DNA of 39,852 nucleotides, taken from contig JBOZIK010000001.1 of NCBI GenBank assembly GCA_051453625.1, forward strand, positions 148,228,299 through 148,268,150, read 5' to 3'. The DNA comes from Welwitschia mirabilis. Lineage: Eukaryota > Gnetophyta > Gnetopsida > Welwitschiales. This document shows positions 9,567 through 19,560 of the stretch, piece after piece. A program made the position numbers and the translations under genes. The notes under the pieces were generated by a model, which was not told the origin of the DNA, did not search any database, and saw only the letters and a program-made list of their open reading frames with translations. How positions within the stretch are numbered: position 1 is the first letter of the stretch; every line of letters starts with the position of its first letter.

Positions 9567-10440
9567 AAGATGAGTTATGGCATAAACATTTAGGTCATGT
9601 TAATTATGATCAATTGAAAATGATTATTTGTAAGAACATCATTAAAGGAATTTCTAAGATAGACATAGAAAAACAAGGGTTGTGTGATTCTTGTCAAAAG
9701 GGAAAACAACTTAGAAACTCTCATAAAAGTAAAATGCAAGCCTACACATCTATGCCATTAGAACTTATTCATATGGATTTAGTTGGACATGCTTAAACTC
9801 AAAGTATAAATGGAAACATTATTTCCTTACAATTATTGATGACTATTCTAGATATACTTGGTTAGCCTTTTTGTCAAATAAATCTAAAGCATATAAATAT
9901 TGGATTGAAATTTACAATAAGATTCAAAATGAAAAATGTTATACCATAAAGAAAATAAGAAGTGATCATGGTCGTAAATTTGAAAATAATTTCTTTGAAA
10001 AATATTGCATTGAAAATAGTATTGATCATCAATTTTCAGCTTCAAAAACACCACAAAAAAATGGTATAGTGGAAAGAAAGAATAGAGTTCTTTAAGAAAT
10101 GGCTCAAACTATGTTAAATGATAAGAAAGTTCCTAAATCATTTTGGGCTGAAGTAGTTAGTAAAACATGTTATACTATTAATAGAATCTATCTTAAACCT
10201 AGTATAAATAAAACTCCTTATGAGCTTTGAAAAAGAAGACAACCAAATATATCATACTTTAAAGTCTTTGGAAGTAAATTCTATTCCCTAAAAGATAGAG
10301 AATACTTGAGCAAGTTTAAATGAAAAGCTAATGAAGCTATATTTTTAGGATACTTAACAAGAATTAAAGCCTATTGTATTTTCAACAAAAAAATCTTAAT
10401 AGTAAAGGAATCAATAAATGTGCAAATTGAGATTGACATA
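9567..10440 (+). pseudogene. pol (integrase): E3 integrase relic (GAG-pre-integrase plus DDE core)
   Basis: Integrase joins the cDNA to host DNA in the nucleus. The HHCC zinc-binding part is visible: LWHKHLGH at 9575-9598 and CDSC at 9683-9694. The DDE core follows, with Asp in MDLVG (9776), Asp in RSDHG (9964) and Glu in VERKN (10072), so all three catalytic residues survive. Damage: TAA at 9794 (Gln site), a one-base A loss near 9813 that shifts frame, TAA at 10093 (Gln site), TGA at 10228 and 10321 (Trp sites). The C-terminal end with FKVFGSKFY (about 10257) is also copia-typical. Integrase ahead of RT marks copia rather than gypsy order. Confidence 0.9.
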
Positions 10441-10639
10441 AAAACTAACTACATAAATAAAGAAGAAATCATAACCTTAAGTATTTCCACATCAAATGAA
10501 TATGCTACTAAAACAAATAAAATGAAGATGTTATTAAAGACGTTATCTAAAAAATAAAGACAAGAGATTCTATACAAAAATTATGTGCTTATGTTTGTTA
10601 TGTTTTAAAGATAGAAACCAAAAACTTTAAAGAAGCAGA

Positions 10640-11520
10640 AACTCATGAAGAATAGATGTTAGTAATGCAATATGAGCTACAATAGTTCAAAAGAAACAAT
10701 GTTTAAAAACTTGTAGAGATACTAGAAGATAAAAATGTTATTGGTACAAAATGAATCTTTAAGAACAACTGTGATGAAGAAAATAATATTATCAAAAATA
10801 AAGTAAGACTTGTAACTCAAGGCTACAACTAAATAAAAGGCATTGATGTAAGAGATAATTTTGCTTCTGTTGCAAGGTTGGATAGCATTAGAATGCTTTT
10901 ATATTTTTTAGCTTTTATAAACTTTAAAGTTTATCAAATGGATATAAAAAGTGCTTTTTTGAATGGATCATTAATTAAAGAATTTTGTGTTGAACAACCA
11001 TAAGGTTTTATTAATTCTTATAAATCTAATCATGTGTATAGGCCTAAGAAAGCTTTATATGAATTAAAATAAGCTCTAAGAGCATGGTATGAAAATTTAG
11101 CTACCTTTTTAAATAATAATGGATATGTTCAAGGAATATTGGATAAAACTTTATTTGTAAGGAAATTGAAAAATGATTTCATTATTATACAGATTTATGT
11201 AGATGATATTATTTTCGATGCCTTAAATAAAAAATTGTTAAAAGAATTTGCAAACATTATGATAAATTAATTTGAAATGAGTATGTTTGGTAAAGTTAAA
11301 ATATTTTTTGTACTTCAGATTGAATAATCTAAAGATGGAATATTTATCTCTCAATCTAAATATGTAAGAGATTTGATCAAACGATTTGGTTTAGAGAATG
11401 AAAAGACAGTTAATACTCCTATGTATACATCATGTAAAGTAACCTTGGACAAAAATGATAGATCAGTAGATCAAAACTTTATAGAATTATAATTGATATC
11501 ATGTTCAATATTAGAGTATG
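10640..11520 (+). pseudogene. pol (RT): E3 reverse transcriptase relic
   Basis: Copia RT (RVT_2 type). The readable core runs from about 10795 (NKVRLVTQGYN) through MDIKSAFLNG at 10938 (first catalytic Asp at 10941), KALYELK at about 11048, and YVDD at 11196-11207 (the remaining two Asp present). All three catalytic aspartates remain. In-frame stops at Gln positions of the family include those after GYN (10831), in EQPxGF (about 11002), in ELKxALRAW (about 11069), in MINxFEMS (about 11268) and in QIExSKDG (about 11325); TGA near 10752 replaces Trp. The number of Gln-to-stop changes is striking. Not translatable. Confidence 0.92.
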
Positions 11521-11603
11521 TATAAGATATCAATCTAATCCAAAAGAATCACATTTTCAAGCAGTAGAAAGGATAATTAAGTATATAAAAGNNNNNNNNN
11601 NCA

Positions 11604-12070
11604 GGTTTTAGTAATGCAAATTGGGCTATATGCAAAGATGATAGAAAAAGCACAAGTGGAAATTGCTTCCTTTTAGGTTCATGTCTAGTTGGATGGGCAA
11701 GTAAAAAATAAATTTCTATTTCCCTCTCCATTGCAAAAGTTGAATATATAATGCAGGAAGTTGTTGTACTCACCTTCTATGGATGAAAGAAATGTTAAAA
11801 GATTTTGGTTTTACTTTTAAATAAGTTCCTATTTTTTTGATAATACTAGTTCTATTAATATATAAAAAAATCCAATTCAGCACTTAAGAATAAAGCATAT
11901 TAGACTTAGACATTAGTTTTTTTCATGATCAAGTTGAAAAACATCATATATCTATGAATTTAGTTTCTACAGATCAATAATTAATAGATATTTTTACTAA
12001 ACCCCTAAATTTTAATACTTTTATTCATCTTAAATATGAACTAGGGGTTCTCCCACCATCCTGTATGTAA
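11604..12070 (+). pseudogene. pol (RNase H): E3 RNase H relic and pol C-terminus
   Basis: It starts right after a 10-N gap with GFSNANWAI (11604-11630). The family sequence here is G-F/Y-S-D-A-D-W, so two Asp codons have become Asn (AAT at 11613 and 11619), each one G-to-A change, which removes a catalytic residue. KSTSGNCFLLG and SWASKK-like sequence follow, with Trp-Gly in place of Trp-Ser at 11692. The pol end DIFTKPL (about 11984) and KYELGVL precede a natural-looking stop at 12068-12070. The segment between 11770 and 11930 is frameshifted and holds several stops. Confidence 0.88.
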
Positions 12071-12121
12071 GTGGAGGGTGATCAATGAAACTTAATATTT
12101 AGTTGATCAGAATAGGTCTAT

Positions 12122-12143
12122 CGACCAATTATATACTTGGTCG
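12122..12143. repeat. Perfect inverted repeat CGACCAA/TTGGTCG
   Basis: Seven-base arms at 12122-12128 and 12137-12143 with an 8-base AT loop, lying between the pol stop and the polypurine block. It uses the same GACC core as the LTR boxes. Possible RNA hairpin near the 3' end of the transcript. Confidence 0.55.
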
Positions 12144-12404
12144 TTTGGTCCTTTGAAGTTTTATAATGTATTTGTAATAGATCAAAATATTATTTTTTAT
12201 TTTGTTATTTCTATTTTAATCTCTTAATAATTTCTGTGGAATTTTATTTATGATCTTTTGAATACTCTAATCTTTTAATTTTGTTCTATAATCTTAACCA
12301 TAGCTTATTTGGTTTTCTTTTTGTATATTATGAATCAAAAATTATCATCTCTTTTACATAATTGCTTTTCAACTCTATCATGATTACTATTTTTACATAT
12401 GGCA

Positions 12405-12722
12405 TAATGTTAGGGGGAGAAAATTTGATATTTCTAAAAACATATTTAAGGTCTATATTTGTTTGCCATTAATGTCAAAGAGGGTGAAAATGTTTTATTT
12501 TCAAAGTATTTTTTTCAAACATAGGTAGTGTTTTGTCAAAGGGGAAGAAAATGGTTTGTTTTAGAAATATTTTACCATTTACTTAATGTTTTTTATATGA
12601 CTTGATAAAAGGGGAAGTTTTTATTATTATAATGTGCCTCAAATTTGTTTGGTGAAAAGAGCTTAAATTTGTTTACTTTTGAAATTACTTATTTATTTTC
12701 CATCAATGTCAAAGAGAAAGAT
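12405..12722 (+). promoter_or_regulatory. Multiple polypurine tracts upstream of the E3 3' LTR
   Basis: Five purine blocks occur in about 310 bp: AGGGGGAGAAAA (12412), AAAGAGGGTGAAAA (about 12477), AAAGGGGAAGAAAA (12538), AAAAGGGGAAG (12607) and AAAGAGAAAGA (12711). Four are preceded by a TGTCAA-like or TGATAA-like phrase. The last one abuts the 3' LTR and is the likely primer for plus-strand synthesis. Repeated PPT-like units before the 3' LTR are a known hallmark of Sireviruses. Confidence 0.75.
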
Positions 12723-14127
12723 TATTAGATTATATATTGCCAATTGATGTCAAACTAATATCACTTATATAACAAATGTTATATGATTTTTGTAAAGAAG
12801 AGTTTAAGTTTTTGCAAATTGAAAGATAGAACAAAAATATGCACCAGAAATTTGCCTAATTGATTCATCTACCAGAGGGGTCAACCAAATCCTAAAGGAG
12901 TTGACTACTATAGCCTAGAGAATAATTGAGTGGATTTTATGGGTTCGACCGAATTTTAGGACCTGAGAGATAGTATGTTCAGACTAAGAGATAAGGGGTC
13001 AACCAAACCCAAGATGGGATCATCTAAACCCAAATGGGTTGACTGGACTTAGATACATAGATACCTGGGATGACCAAATTTTTCTATTAGGTGACCTGTG
13101 TAATTCATTGCATCATAGGGGATCGATCGGACTTTTATTAGGTTGATCAGATGATGTGAAAAGGAAATTTATGAAAACGTTATGTATTTATTATCTAGCT
13201 GTTAGGTAGTCATTTATAGCTATTGGAAGCACAATTTAATTATAATAAACCCTAATAGCCTTTTACTATAAATAGCTAGGCTATAGATAACCAAGAGATC
13301 TTTTGGCACTATTCTCATTTAGTTAAATAATTTTGGATCTAAAAGATTAAGCTATGTATTGACTCTGCTATCACTATTGTATCTTGGCTTCTATACATCT
13401 AATTAGAGAATATCTATTATTGACAAATGTATTACATTCAAAGTTAGATATAAAGCATTATTGATATATTTATAAAGGAGGATAGCTTCATCTTTTAGAC
13501 TGATTTCAAAACAGGTGATATTTGTATAATAAAGGCATTACTACATCACTACCATTACTTTCTAGAGGTTGATACTTAGCCTTGAAAAGTCCATGCTATA
13601 GGTTGAGACTTAGCCTTNNNNNNNNNNNNNNNNNNNNNNNNNNNNNNNNNNNNNNNNNNNNNNNNNNNNNNNNNNNNNNNNNNNNNNNNNNNNNNNNNNN
13701 NNNNNNNNNNNNNNNNNCTAGAGGTTGATACTTAGCCTTGAAAAGTCCATGCTATAGGTTGAGACTTAGCCTTGAAAAGTCTATTGTGAAGGTTAAAACT
13801 TAGCCTAGAAATGTCTATTTTTAAAGGTTACAGGTGAACCTAGAATACATGATGAAGTAATAGAGATCCAAGATCTAGCTTGGGAGAAGCTGATCATCAA
13901 GAGTAAGTAGGGGAGTTCTCGAACCACTATAAATCTAGCTTGCATTAAATTGGTAGTTTTGTGCCTTTCTGTGTTTGATCCTTTACTTTTAGTATCTTAT
14001 TATTTTGTGCACATCTTAGATTGATTTACTTTTATATGTAAGTTGTGTTTCAAATAGTTTTATTTTAGATTATTCATTAAAGTTTTGAAGGATCTATTTA
14101 CCCCCCCTAAGGATTTTTGATCTTATA
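12723..14127 (+). repeat. 3' LTR of E3
   Basis: Pairs with 6344-7859. It has a TATAAATAG box at 13267-13275, palindrome-derived boxes at 12871-13160, one C7 run at 14101-14107 where the 5' LTR has two, and the end TCTTATA where the 5' LTR ends TCTATCA (CA to TA). A 100-N gap at 13618-13717 is flanked by an identical 56 bp stretch (13562-13617 and 13718-13773) that the other LTR has once. Confidence 0.88.
13618..13717. other. 100-N assembly gap with identical flanks
   Basis: The 56 bases before the gap (13562-13617) are repeated exactly after it (13718-13773). The 5' LTR at about 7436 has only one copy, so the second is most likely an unmerged contig overlap rather than biology. Confidence 0.88.
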
Positions 14128-14821
14128 AATGCAAATCATTTAGGCTATTAGGCTTTTTTTTTCTAATGTTTAGGATTGAGATTTTAGAACTTTAATGTAA
14201 AAATATAAATACCTTTTTCCTACTTTACTTTCATTTCTATCTTTTATATATAATATGCTTATGATGAAAGATTGAAGGATAAAATATCCATCTAGTAGAT
14301 ATAAAGAAAAGTTTCCTTGGTATTAAGCTAAGTCTCTTCCATTAAGGTGATGCTACTTTGTTATAAGTTGATGTAAAGTTTTATGAATTAATACAATTAC
14401 TATTTTCAATCAATTATCTTTATATTCCTTATGATTTAAGTTGGTTATAGTTTAAGTGATGATTCTATAATTTGTTTACATCATAAGGTCAATCTTTAAA
14501 GTACTCTTCTTAATTGATTTAAATTATAGAGAAGCTAGTTCTTATGATAGGATAATTAGAATCTAATAGAATTCATTCTACTTCCATTTGCATTCCATCT
14601 CAATTCACTTGCATTACATTTTACTTATTATCTAATTTCAGTTATTAAAAGATAAAAAGACTAAAAATACCTTTGGAAATTAATTCTCTAACTCTGATCC
14701 TAGTGCCTTCATTGGGATTATTACATTTGGGTAAATTTGTACCTATACTAGGATATATCTATTAAGAAGTAATTTTATTTATAAATTTACTTAAACGACT
14801 TTAGGATTACATAAATTTATA
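14128..14821 (+). repeat. 5' LTR of E2, second part (after E3)
   Basis: Resumes the E2 LTR and aligns with about 23135-23937. TATAAATA at 14204-14211 pairs with 23215-23222, and TCTAACTCT and GTGCCTTCATT are shared near the end. The right copy has about 105 extra bases (about 23505-23612) that are absent here between about 14502 and TAAAGTACTC. The end GGATTACATAAATT is shared. The 14 bases TTTGATATTTTTTC about nine bases downstream (about 14830) could be a decayed tRNA-Met primer site, but this is weak. Confidence 0.82.
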
Positions 14822-15680
14822 CCATAACATTTTGATATTTTTTCTAGGGAAGGCTGCAAGAAGTTAAAGAATTATCACTAACCAAATAAGTATTACAAAT
14901 TTTTTATTTAGATTATTTATTTGAATTAGTGCTATAGTTTTAGTATAGTTTAGAGTAGGGTTTATTTTAGTAATTTTTATGTTCTATAGCTTTCAGGATC
15001 CTTATCATTCACTCTATCAACTTGATAACATTAGGCATGACAGTTATGAAATTTTGAATTTATTTTCTAATTTTGAAATTTTCCTTCTATTCATAGTTCG
15101 ATAATAAAGGTATTGTTGTCTTCTCTATCATTCTCATGATAGCCTAGATGACATTTTAGTTTTTCACTTTAAGTAATTTTTTTTTTAGTTTTAGTTTTTT
15201 GTTACTATGATCATCATTCTCCTTGTCATTCCCATGACTAGGTGGATAACGATATGCTGTTTTTTATTTTATTTTTTGTTTGCTGTCTAAGCATGCAGAG
15301 ACATGATGAATTCTAGGAGAAAGACAAAATATTAGATAAAGTAGAACTTGATTGAATAAAACATTAGAAAATGATTATTTTAATTAAAACTAATTCTAGA
15401 TACACACATTCTAGGTACATAAATTCCTAGAATTGAAGAGAAAGATTTTTTTATTTTTATTTTTTTAGAATCAGATTTTGTAAAAGAAAATTATAGTATA
15501 GAGGTAGATCATGTCATTTCTTCTTCAAATATGTTGAATGTATCAAAATCATAGGAAAAAAAGCAAGTTACTTCATTTAATATCCAAATAATAATAGGAA
15601 CTTCTTCCTTGAATTCAAACCTTACTATTAGAGATTTGTTTAAAATGTGAAATTTAAAATTCCTTTAATTTACTTCCTGG
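14822..15680 (+). other. E2 leader, contains two hairpin-like GTCAT motifs
   Basis: Non-coding sequence between the LTR and gag. Around 15115-15156 it holds TATCATTCTCATGATAG followed by GATGACA; around 15208-15250 it holds CTTGTCATTCCCATGACTAG followed by GTGGATAACG. Both are inverted-repeat-like and related to motifs in the E2 LTRs. A weakly readable N-terminal gag stretch starts near 15460. Confidence 0.5.
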
Positions 15681-15699
15681 AGATGATGTAGAATTAAGA

Positions 15700-16960
15700 A
15701 ATTGAAGTGGATGTTTAATCTTTTTGAGAGAAGTTAAGGAAGAACCTTTTCAATGTTTAGATAACATTGAAAAACTTCTATTTACCTCAGAAAATGGAAA
15801 GAAATGTATTAATTACCATACCTATATAATTATCATTCTAATTACACTTCTAGGAATAGCAAAAAATTGGCTTAAAACTATTCCACATAAAAGTATTAAA
15901 TCTTAGAATCAAGTATAAGAAGTATTCATCAAACAATTTTTAAGTGAATGTTCCATGAGAAAATGGAGAAAGGAGGTAATAAATTTTCAACAATAACCTC
16001 ATGATGATTATGCAANNNNNNNNNNNNNNNNNNNNNNNNNNNNNNNNNNNNNNNNNNNNNNNNNNNNNNNNNNNNNNNNNNNNNNNNNNNNNNNNNNNNN
16101 NNNNNNNNNNNNNNNACAATTTTTAAGTGAATGTTCCATGAGAAAATGGAGAAAGGGGTAATAAATTTTCAACAATAACCTCATGATGATTATGCAACAA
16201 CTTATGAATGCTTTATCATAGCTAGCCATTCTAACCCTATTAATGAATTTCATGAGGAGGAGTTAGTTGATTATTTTCACAGTGGATTGAATGCTTAAGC
16301 TAAACAAATTATAGACTTTTCTTGTGGAGGCAACTTATTAAACTTAGTGCTATAAGAATCATGTAGTTTGTTAGAAAATATTATAGAAATAAGCCAAACC
16401 TAGCCTAAACCCACTAAAGAAAATTGAGTTGTAGGACAAATCTTAAAGAATTTAAAGGAAGTTAAACATGATAAGGAAGAAGAAAGAAAGGACTCAACCG
16501 ACTTGATGAAAGCTTTCACTACCACTTTAGAGAAGTATACATCAATGATAGTTGATGAAAAATTAGTGAATAATAAAAACTCAACTTCAAATTGTGAAAT
16601 TTTTAAAGACAACTCTTATCCAAGTAAAGAGTATCCTTTGTTACTAACTTGTATGGAGAGGATGTTTGAGGAAGTTTATGCTTTCAATCAAAGAACACCT
16701 AATTTTAAAAGTCAATCATAATTTCAATAAAGATTAGGTGGACAATCTCAATAAAAACCTTTTAAAAATAGATTAAGAAATTCTAACTTTTAACCTAATT
16801 TACAACAAAATCAGAATGCTTCACTTAGAGAATCCATAGAAGAGATGCAAAAAGTGAAAGAAAAAACTAATAGCAACATTAAGAACTTAGTAAATGTACT
16901 CCAACAAACAATGCTTTTCAAATACCACAAAGGTCTCTTTCATCTCAATCTTTATCGAAC
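15700..16960 (+). pseudogene. gag: E2 gag relic
   Basis: Remnant of the gypsy capsid precursor. A readable block GIAKNWLKTIPHKSIKS (about 15853-15902) matches the conserved A-xx-WL-xx-L-P-xx-SI-xx-W segment of plant gypsy gag (Retrotrans_gag family), with TAG where Trp is expected. QFLSECSMRKWRKE follows, then, after an assembly gap at 16016-16115, EEELVDYFHSGLN and the typical IIDFSCGGNLLN (about 16309). The downstream piece at 16503-16721 is Lys/Glu-rich. Several stops occur at Gln/Trp sites (for example after PSLN near 16290 and in PNFKSQS near 16720). The 83 bases before the gap are repeated after it, so part of the frame is an assembly artefact. Confidence 0.8.
16016..16115. other. 100-N assembly gap with near-identical flanks
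   Basis: 15933-16015 (83 bp) recurs as 16116-16197 (82 bp), differing only by GGAGG against GGGG. In gag the segment should occur once. Probably an unmerged overlap or two haplotype copies. Confidence 0.85.
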
Positions 16961-17369
16961 TCAAATAAAGTTAAGAAAGATTTAAAGGTAGTAACATGAA
17001 GTGAAAATGATACAATACCTTCTACCCATGAGCTTCCAACTTCTAAAAATAATGAAACAAATGAATAGGACCATGTAGAAATTTTAAATTTATATAACTT
17101 TTCATCAAAAAAACTTACTAAAACCTCCATCAAAATTTTTCACAATAAAATAAAGGAAAGAAATTATTCACTCCTTAACTTGATTAATTGAATACAAATC
17201 CTACCTTTGATAAATACTTGAAAGCTTTAAAGCAAGAGGTAAACATCAACTTTTCTTTTTGAAAACTCTTGCAAAAAAATTCCTAAATATTCTCATTTTT
17301 GGATCAATTTAGTAAGAAAAAAATAAAAAAATATCATTCTTAGCAAAGTTTTTCTTGCTCAATCTCCTT

Positions 17370-17800
17370 CTAAATTAGTGATGAAAAAGTGTTCTGAATT
17401 CAAAGACCCTAGAGCTACAACTATGAGTGTTATCTTAGAAAGAAATAAAAGAATTTGAAAAGATTTAATTAACATAAGAGAAATTGTAAACATAATAACT
17501 CTCCACATATGTAAGATACTTGGGTTGGAAAATAGAATACAACCTACACAAATGATCTTAGAATTGGCTAACACCTCAATTAGGAAAACTTTAGAAATTA
17601 TCAAAGACATAGTTATCCAAATTAATGAATATTTTTATCCCATAGATATTGTCATCACTAAGATAGATCATGATGGAGGTTATCCACATCTTTTAGGAAG
17701 ATCCTTTTGTGAAACTACCCATTATATCATTGATACACAATTCAGGATGATGGAATGCTATTTTGATAACAAACAATTTACCATTATATTTTTTTTAATG
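17370..17800 (+). pseudogene. pol (protease): E2 aspartic protease relic
   Basis: Retropepsin that would cleave the Gag-Pol precursor. FKDPRATTMSVIL at about 17398 corresponds to the P-G-(S/C)-PT-I strand of plant gypsy proteases. KDLINIREIVNI at 17459-17494 aligns residue for residue with the K-A-L-L-D-L-G-A-S-V-N-L active-site strand. The catalytic Asp is therefore Asn here (AAC at 17471) and Gly is Arg (AGA), both G-to-A type changes. The rest is well kept: KILGLENRIQPTQMILELAN, then DIVIQINEYFYPIDIVI, then LLGRSFCETTHYIID at about 17691. Inactive by the lost Asp and by stops (for example near 17456). Confidence 0.85.
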
Positions 17801-17889
17801 CTACTAAAAAGGACATAGGAAATGCGTTTAACCTTGAAGATGAACTAAAAACAACCTTATTTATACAACACTAACTAATTAAGGAGAGA

Positions 17890-18662
17890 TTGATCATGCT
17901 ATGTAAACTAGATCTATATAATAATCCCACTAAAATGTGCTATCTTGAATTTAAGAATGAAGAACAAAATGCCAAGGAAAAAATTCAACATTTTTACTCA
18001 GTACAAAAACTTTTTTTAGAGTATCATCTCATGTTGGTCATCCCCATGATAGATAAGATGATAGTTAAAAATCTCAACCTTGAACTTAATAAATTACCTC
18101 AATTTCTAAAATACATTTTTCTATCCAAAAATAATATGAAACCCCTTGATAATCAGTGATCTTATCACTCTTCAATAAGAATCAAACTTGATCTCACTCT
18201 TAACTTTGAAAGAAAATGCCTTTGCTTAGACAAATAAAGACTAAGCTACCATTCATTTTCTATAGTTTAACATAAGATTTATCATAAATGTAATGCTAAA
18301 CCTGTTAGGAATCCTTAAATAAGGCTTAACCCAGCACTTAAATAAATCATTAAAGATGAAATTATCAAACTTATGGATGTCATATTGATGTATGCCATAT
18401 TTGATAGTGAGTGTATTAGTTCTTTAACAGTAGTTTTAAAGAAAGGGGTAAAATGGATAATGTGAACCAATTTTAAAAAACATAATTAGGTCACTAAAAA
18501 GGACCATTGTCCTTTACCCTTGATTGATCAAGTACTTGTTAAAATCCAAGGTTATGCCTTATACTATTTTCTTAATGGGTATAATGGCTATAATAAAATT
18601 TGTATATCAAGTGAAGATCAAGCTAAAACAACTTTTACCTCACCCTTTAGAACCTTTACTTT
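17890..18662 (+). pseudogene. pol (RT): E2 reverse transcriptase relic, N-terminal half
   Basis: The RT lead-in LELNKLPQFLKYIFLSKNN (about 18079) is typical of Athila-like pol. Fingers/palm pieces follow: NAKPVRNP with NPALK (about 18290-18340), EIIKLMDVI, VVLKKG (about 18430), and KKDHCPLPLIDQVL. Motif A reads FLNGYNGYNKI at 18568-18600 where the family has F-L-D-G-Y-S-G-Y; the catalytic Asp is Asn (AAT at 18574). TFTSPF follows just before a 223-N gap (18663-18885) that would contain the YxDD motif. Stops fall mostly at Gln/Trp sites. Nonfunctional. Confidence 0.88.
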
Positions 18663-18885
18663 NNNNNNNNNNNNNNNNNNNNNNNNNNNNNNNNNNNNNN
18701 NNNNNNNNNNNNNNNNNNNNNNNNNNNNNNNNNNNNNNNNNNNNNNNNNNNNNNNNNNNNNNNNNNNNNNNNNNNNNNNNNNNNNNNNNNNNNNNNNNNN
18801 NNNNNNNNNNNNNNNNNNNNNNNNNNNNNNNNNNNNNNNNNNNNNNNNNNNNNNNNNNNNNNNNNNNNNNNNNNNNNNNNNNNNN
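18663..18885. other. 223-N assembly gap in E2 RT
   Basis: Hides the RT palm with the expected YxDD motif. Frames running through it are not evidence of a gene. Confidence 0.95.
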
Positions 18886-19560
18886 ATCATGGAATTATCT
18901 TAGGTCATCACATTCCAAAAGAAGGGATTAGGATGAACTCCATAAAAGTTAATATCATTAAAAATCATAGTCTTTTAATTAATGTCAAAAAGTTATACCT
19001 TTTCTTGGTCATGCTGGTTTCTATCAATGTTTTATTCATGATTATCTTAGAATTTGTAAATACATTCATTCCTAACTTGAAAAAGATGTTAAATTAAATT
19101 AAAATTATTCATATTAACTTGAATTTAAAAATCTTAAAGAAAACATTTCTTCTAAACCTATTGTTATGGGTCTCAATTGAAGTAAAGATTTTGAACTTAT
19201 GTGTAAATAAGAAACATTGTTATGGTTGAGTTCTTAGCTAAATGTATGAAAATGGTTTTAAAGTCATATATTAGCTTTGTAAAAATTTGTCCACAACCTA
19301 ATTTAATTATACTATTATTGAGAGAGAAATGCTGGCCATTATATTTTACTTAGATCATCTTCCTCATTATTGTCTTGGCTTTTACATCAATGTCTACATA
19401 AATCATGTAGCCATTCACTATCTTATGACTAAAAAAGACTCTGGTGCTAAATTTATTAGGTGGATTCTTTTCATGAAAGAATTTAATATTACCATTATTA
19501 ATAAAGATAGAAAACATAATAGTATTACTAATGATTTATCTAGACTTCTTTGCTCTTATG
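18886..19560 (+). pseudogene. pol (RNase H): E2 RT thumb and RNase H relic
   Basis: HGIILGHHIPKEGI at 18889 matches the H-x-I-x-xxG-I segment after the RT palm. 18950-19290 is badly frameshifted. RNase H is clear at about 19310-19560: TIEREMLAIIFYLDH, then VYINHVAIHYLM where the family has V-Y-T-D-H-(A/S)-A (Asp to Asn at about 19400), RWILFMKEFNITI, and NSITNDLSRL at the end (family N-x-V-A-D-x-L-S-R-L). The 129-residue open stretch at 19329-19718 is one of the longest undamaged pieces in the window but runs into integrase sequence out of frame. Confidence 0.87.

Larger units (their letters stand above)
6344..14127 (+). mobile_element. Ty1/copia element E3, Sirevirus-like
   Basis: Long LTRs (6344-7859 and about 12723-14127) enclose a primer-binding site at 7861, gag and pol relics in copia order (integrase before RT, then RNase H), and a block of several polypurine tracts before the 3' LTR. 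A copia element with LTRs of about 1.4 kb, repeated PPTs and no env fits the Sirevirus genus. The likely target duplication is TATGC (6339-6343) against AATGC (14128-14132); the empty site is preserved in the other E2 LTR as GGTCATGCGATTC (about 23128). The element is full of stops, so it is not autonomous today. Confidence 0.9.

Noticed and set aside
8557-9573. 338-codon plus-strand open frame
   Set aside because: Almost entirely Ns (8606-9566). Only the first 16 residues and the last are real; the gag zinc knuckle and integrase lie on either side.
11549-11773. 74-codon minus-strand ORF
   Set aside because: Antisense shadow of the E3 RNase H relic, running through a 10-N gap.
15724-15906. 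60-codon ORF as a small membrane protein
   Set aside because: It is the gag capsid segment of E2 (KNWLKTIPHKSI block) ending at a Trp-to-stop change.
18520-18931. Overlapping open frames on both strands around the 223-N gap
   Set aside because: They pass through N. One of them is simply the E2 RT relic up to 18662; the others are shadows.
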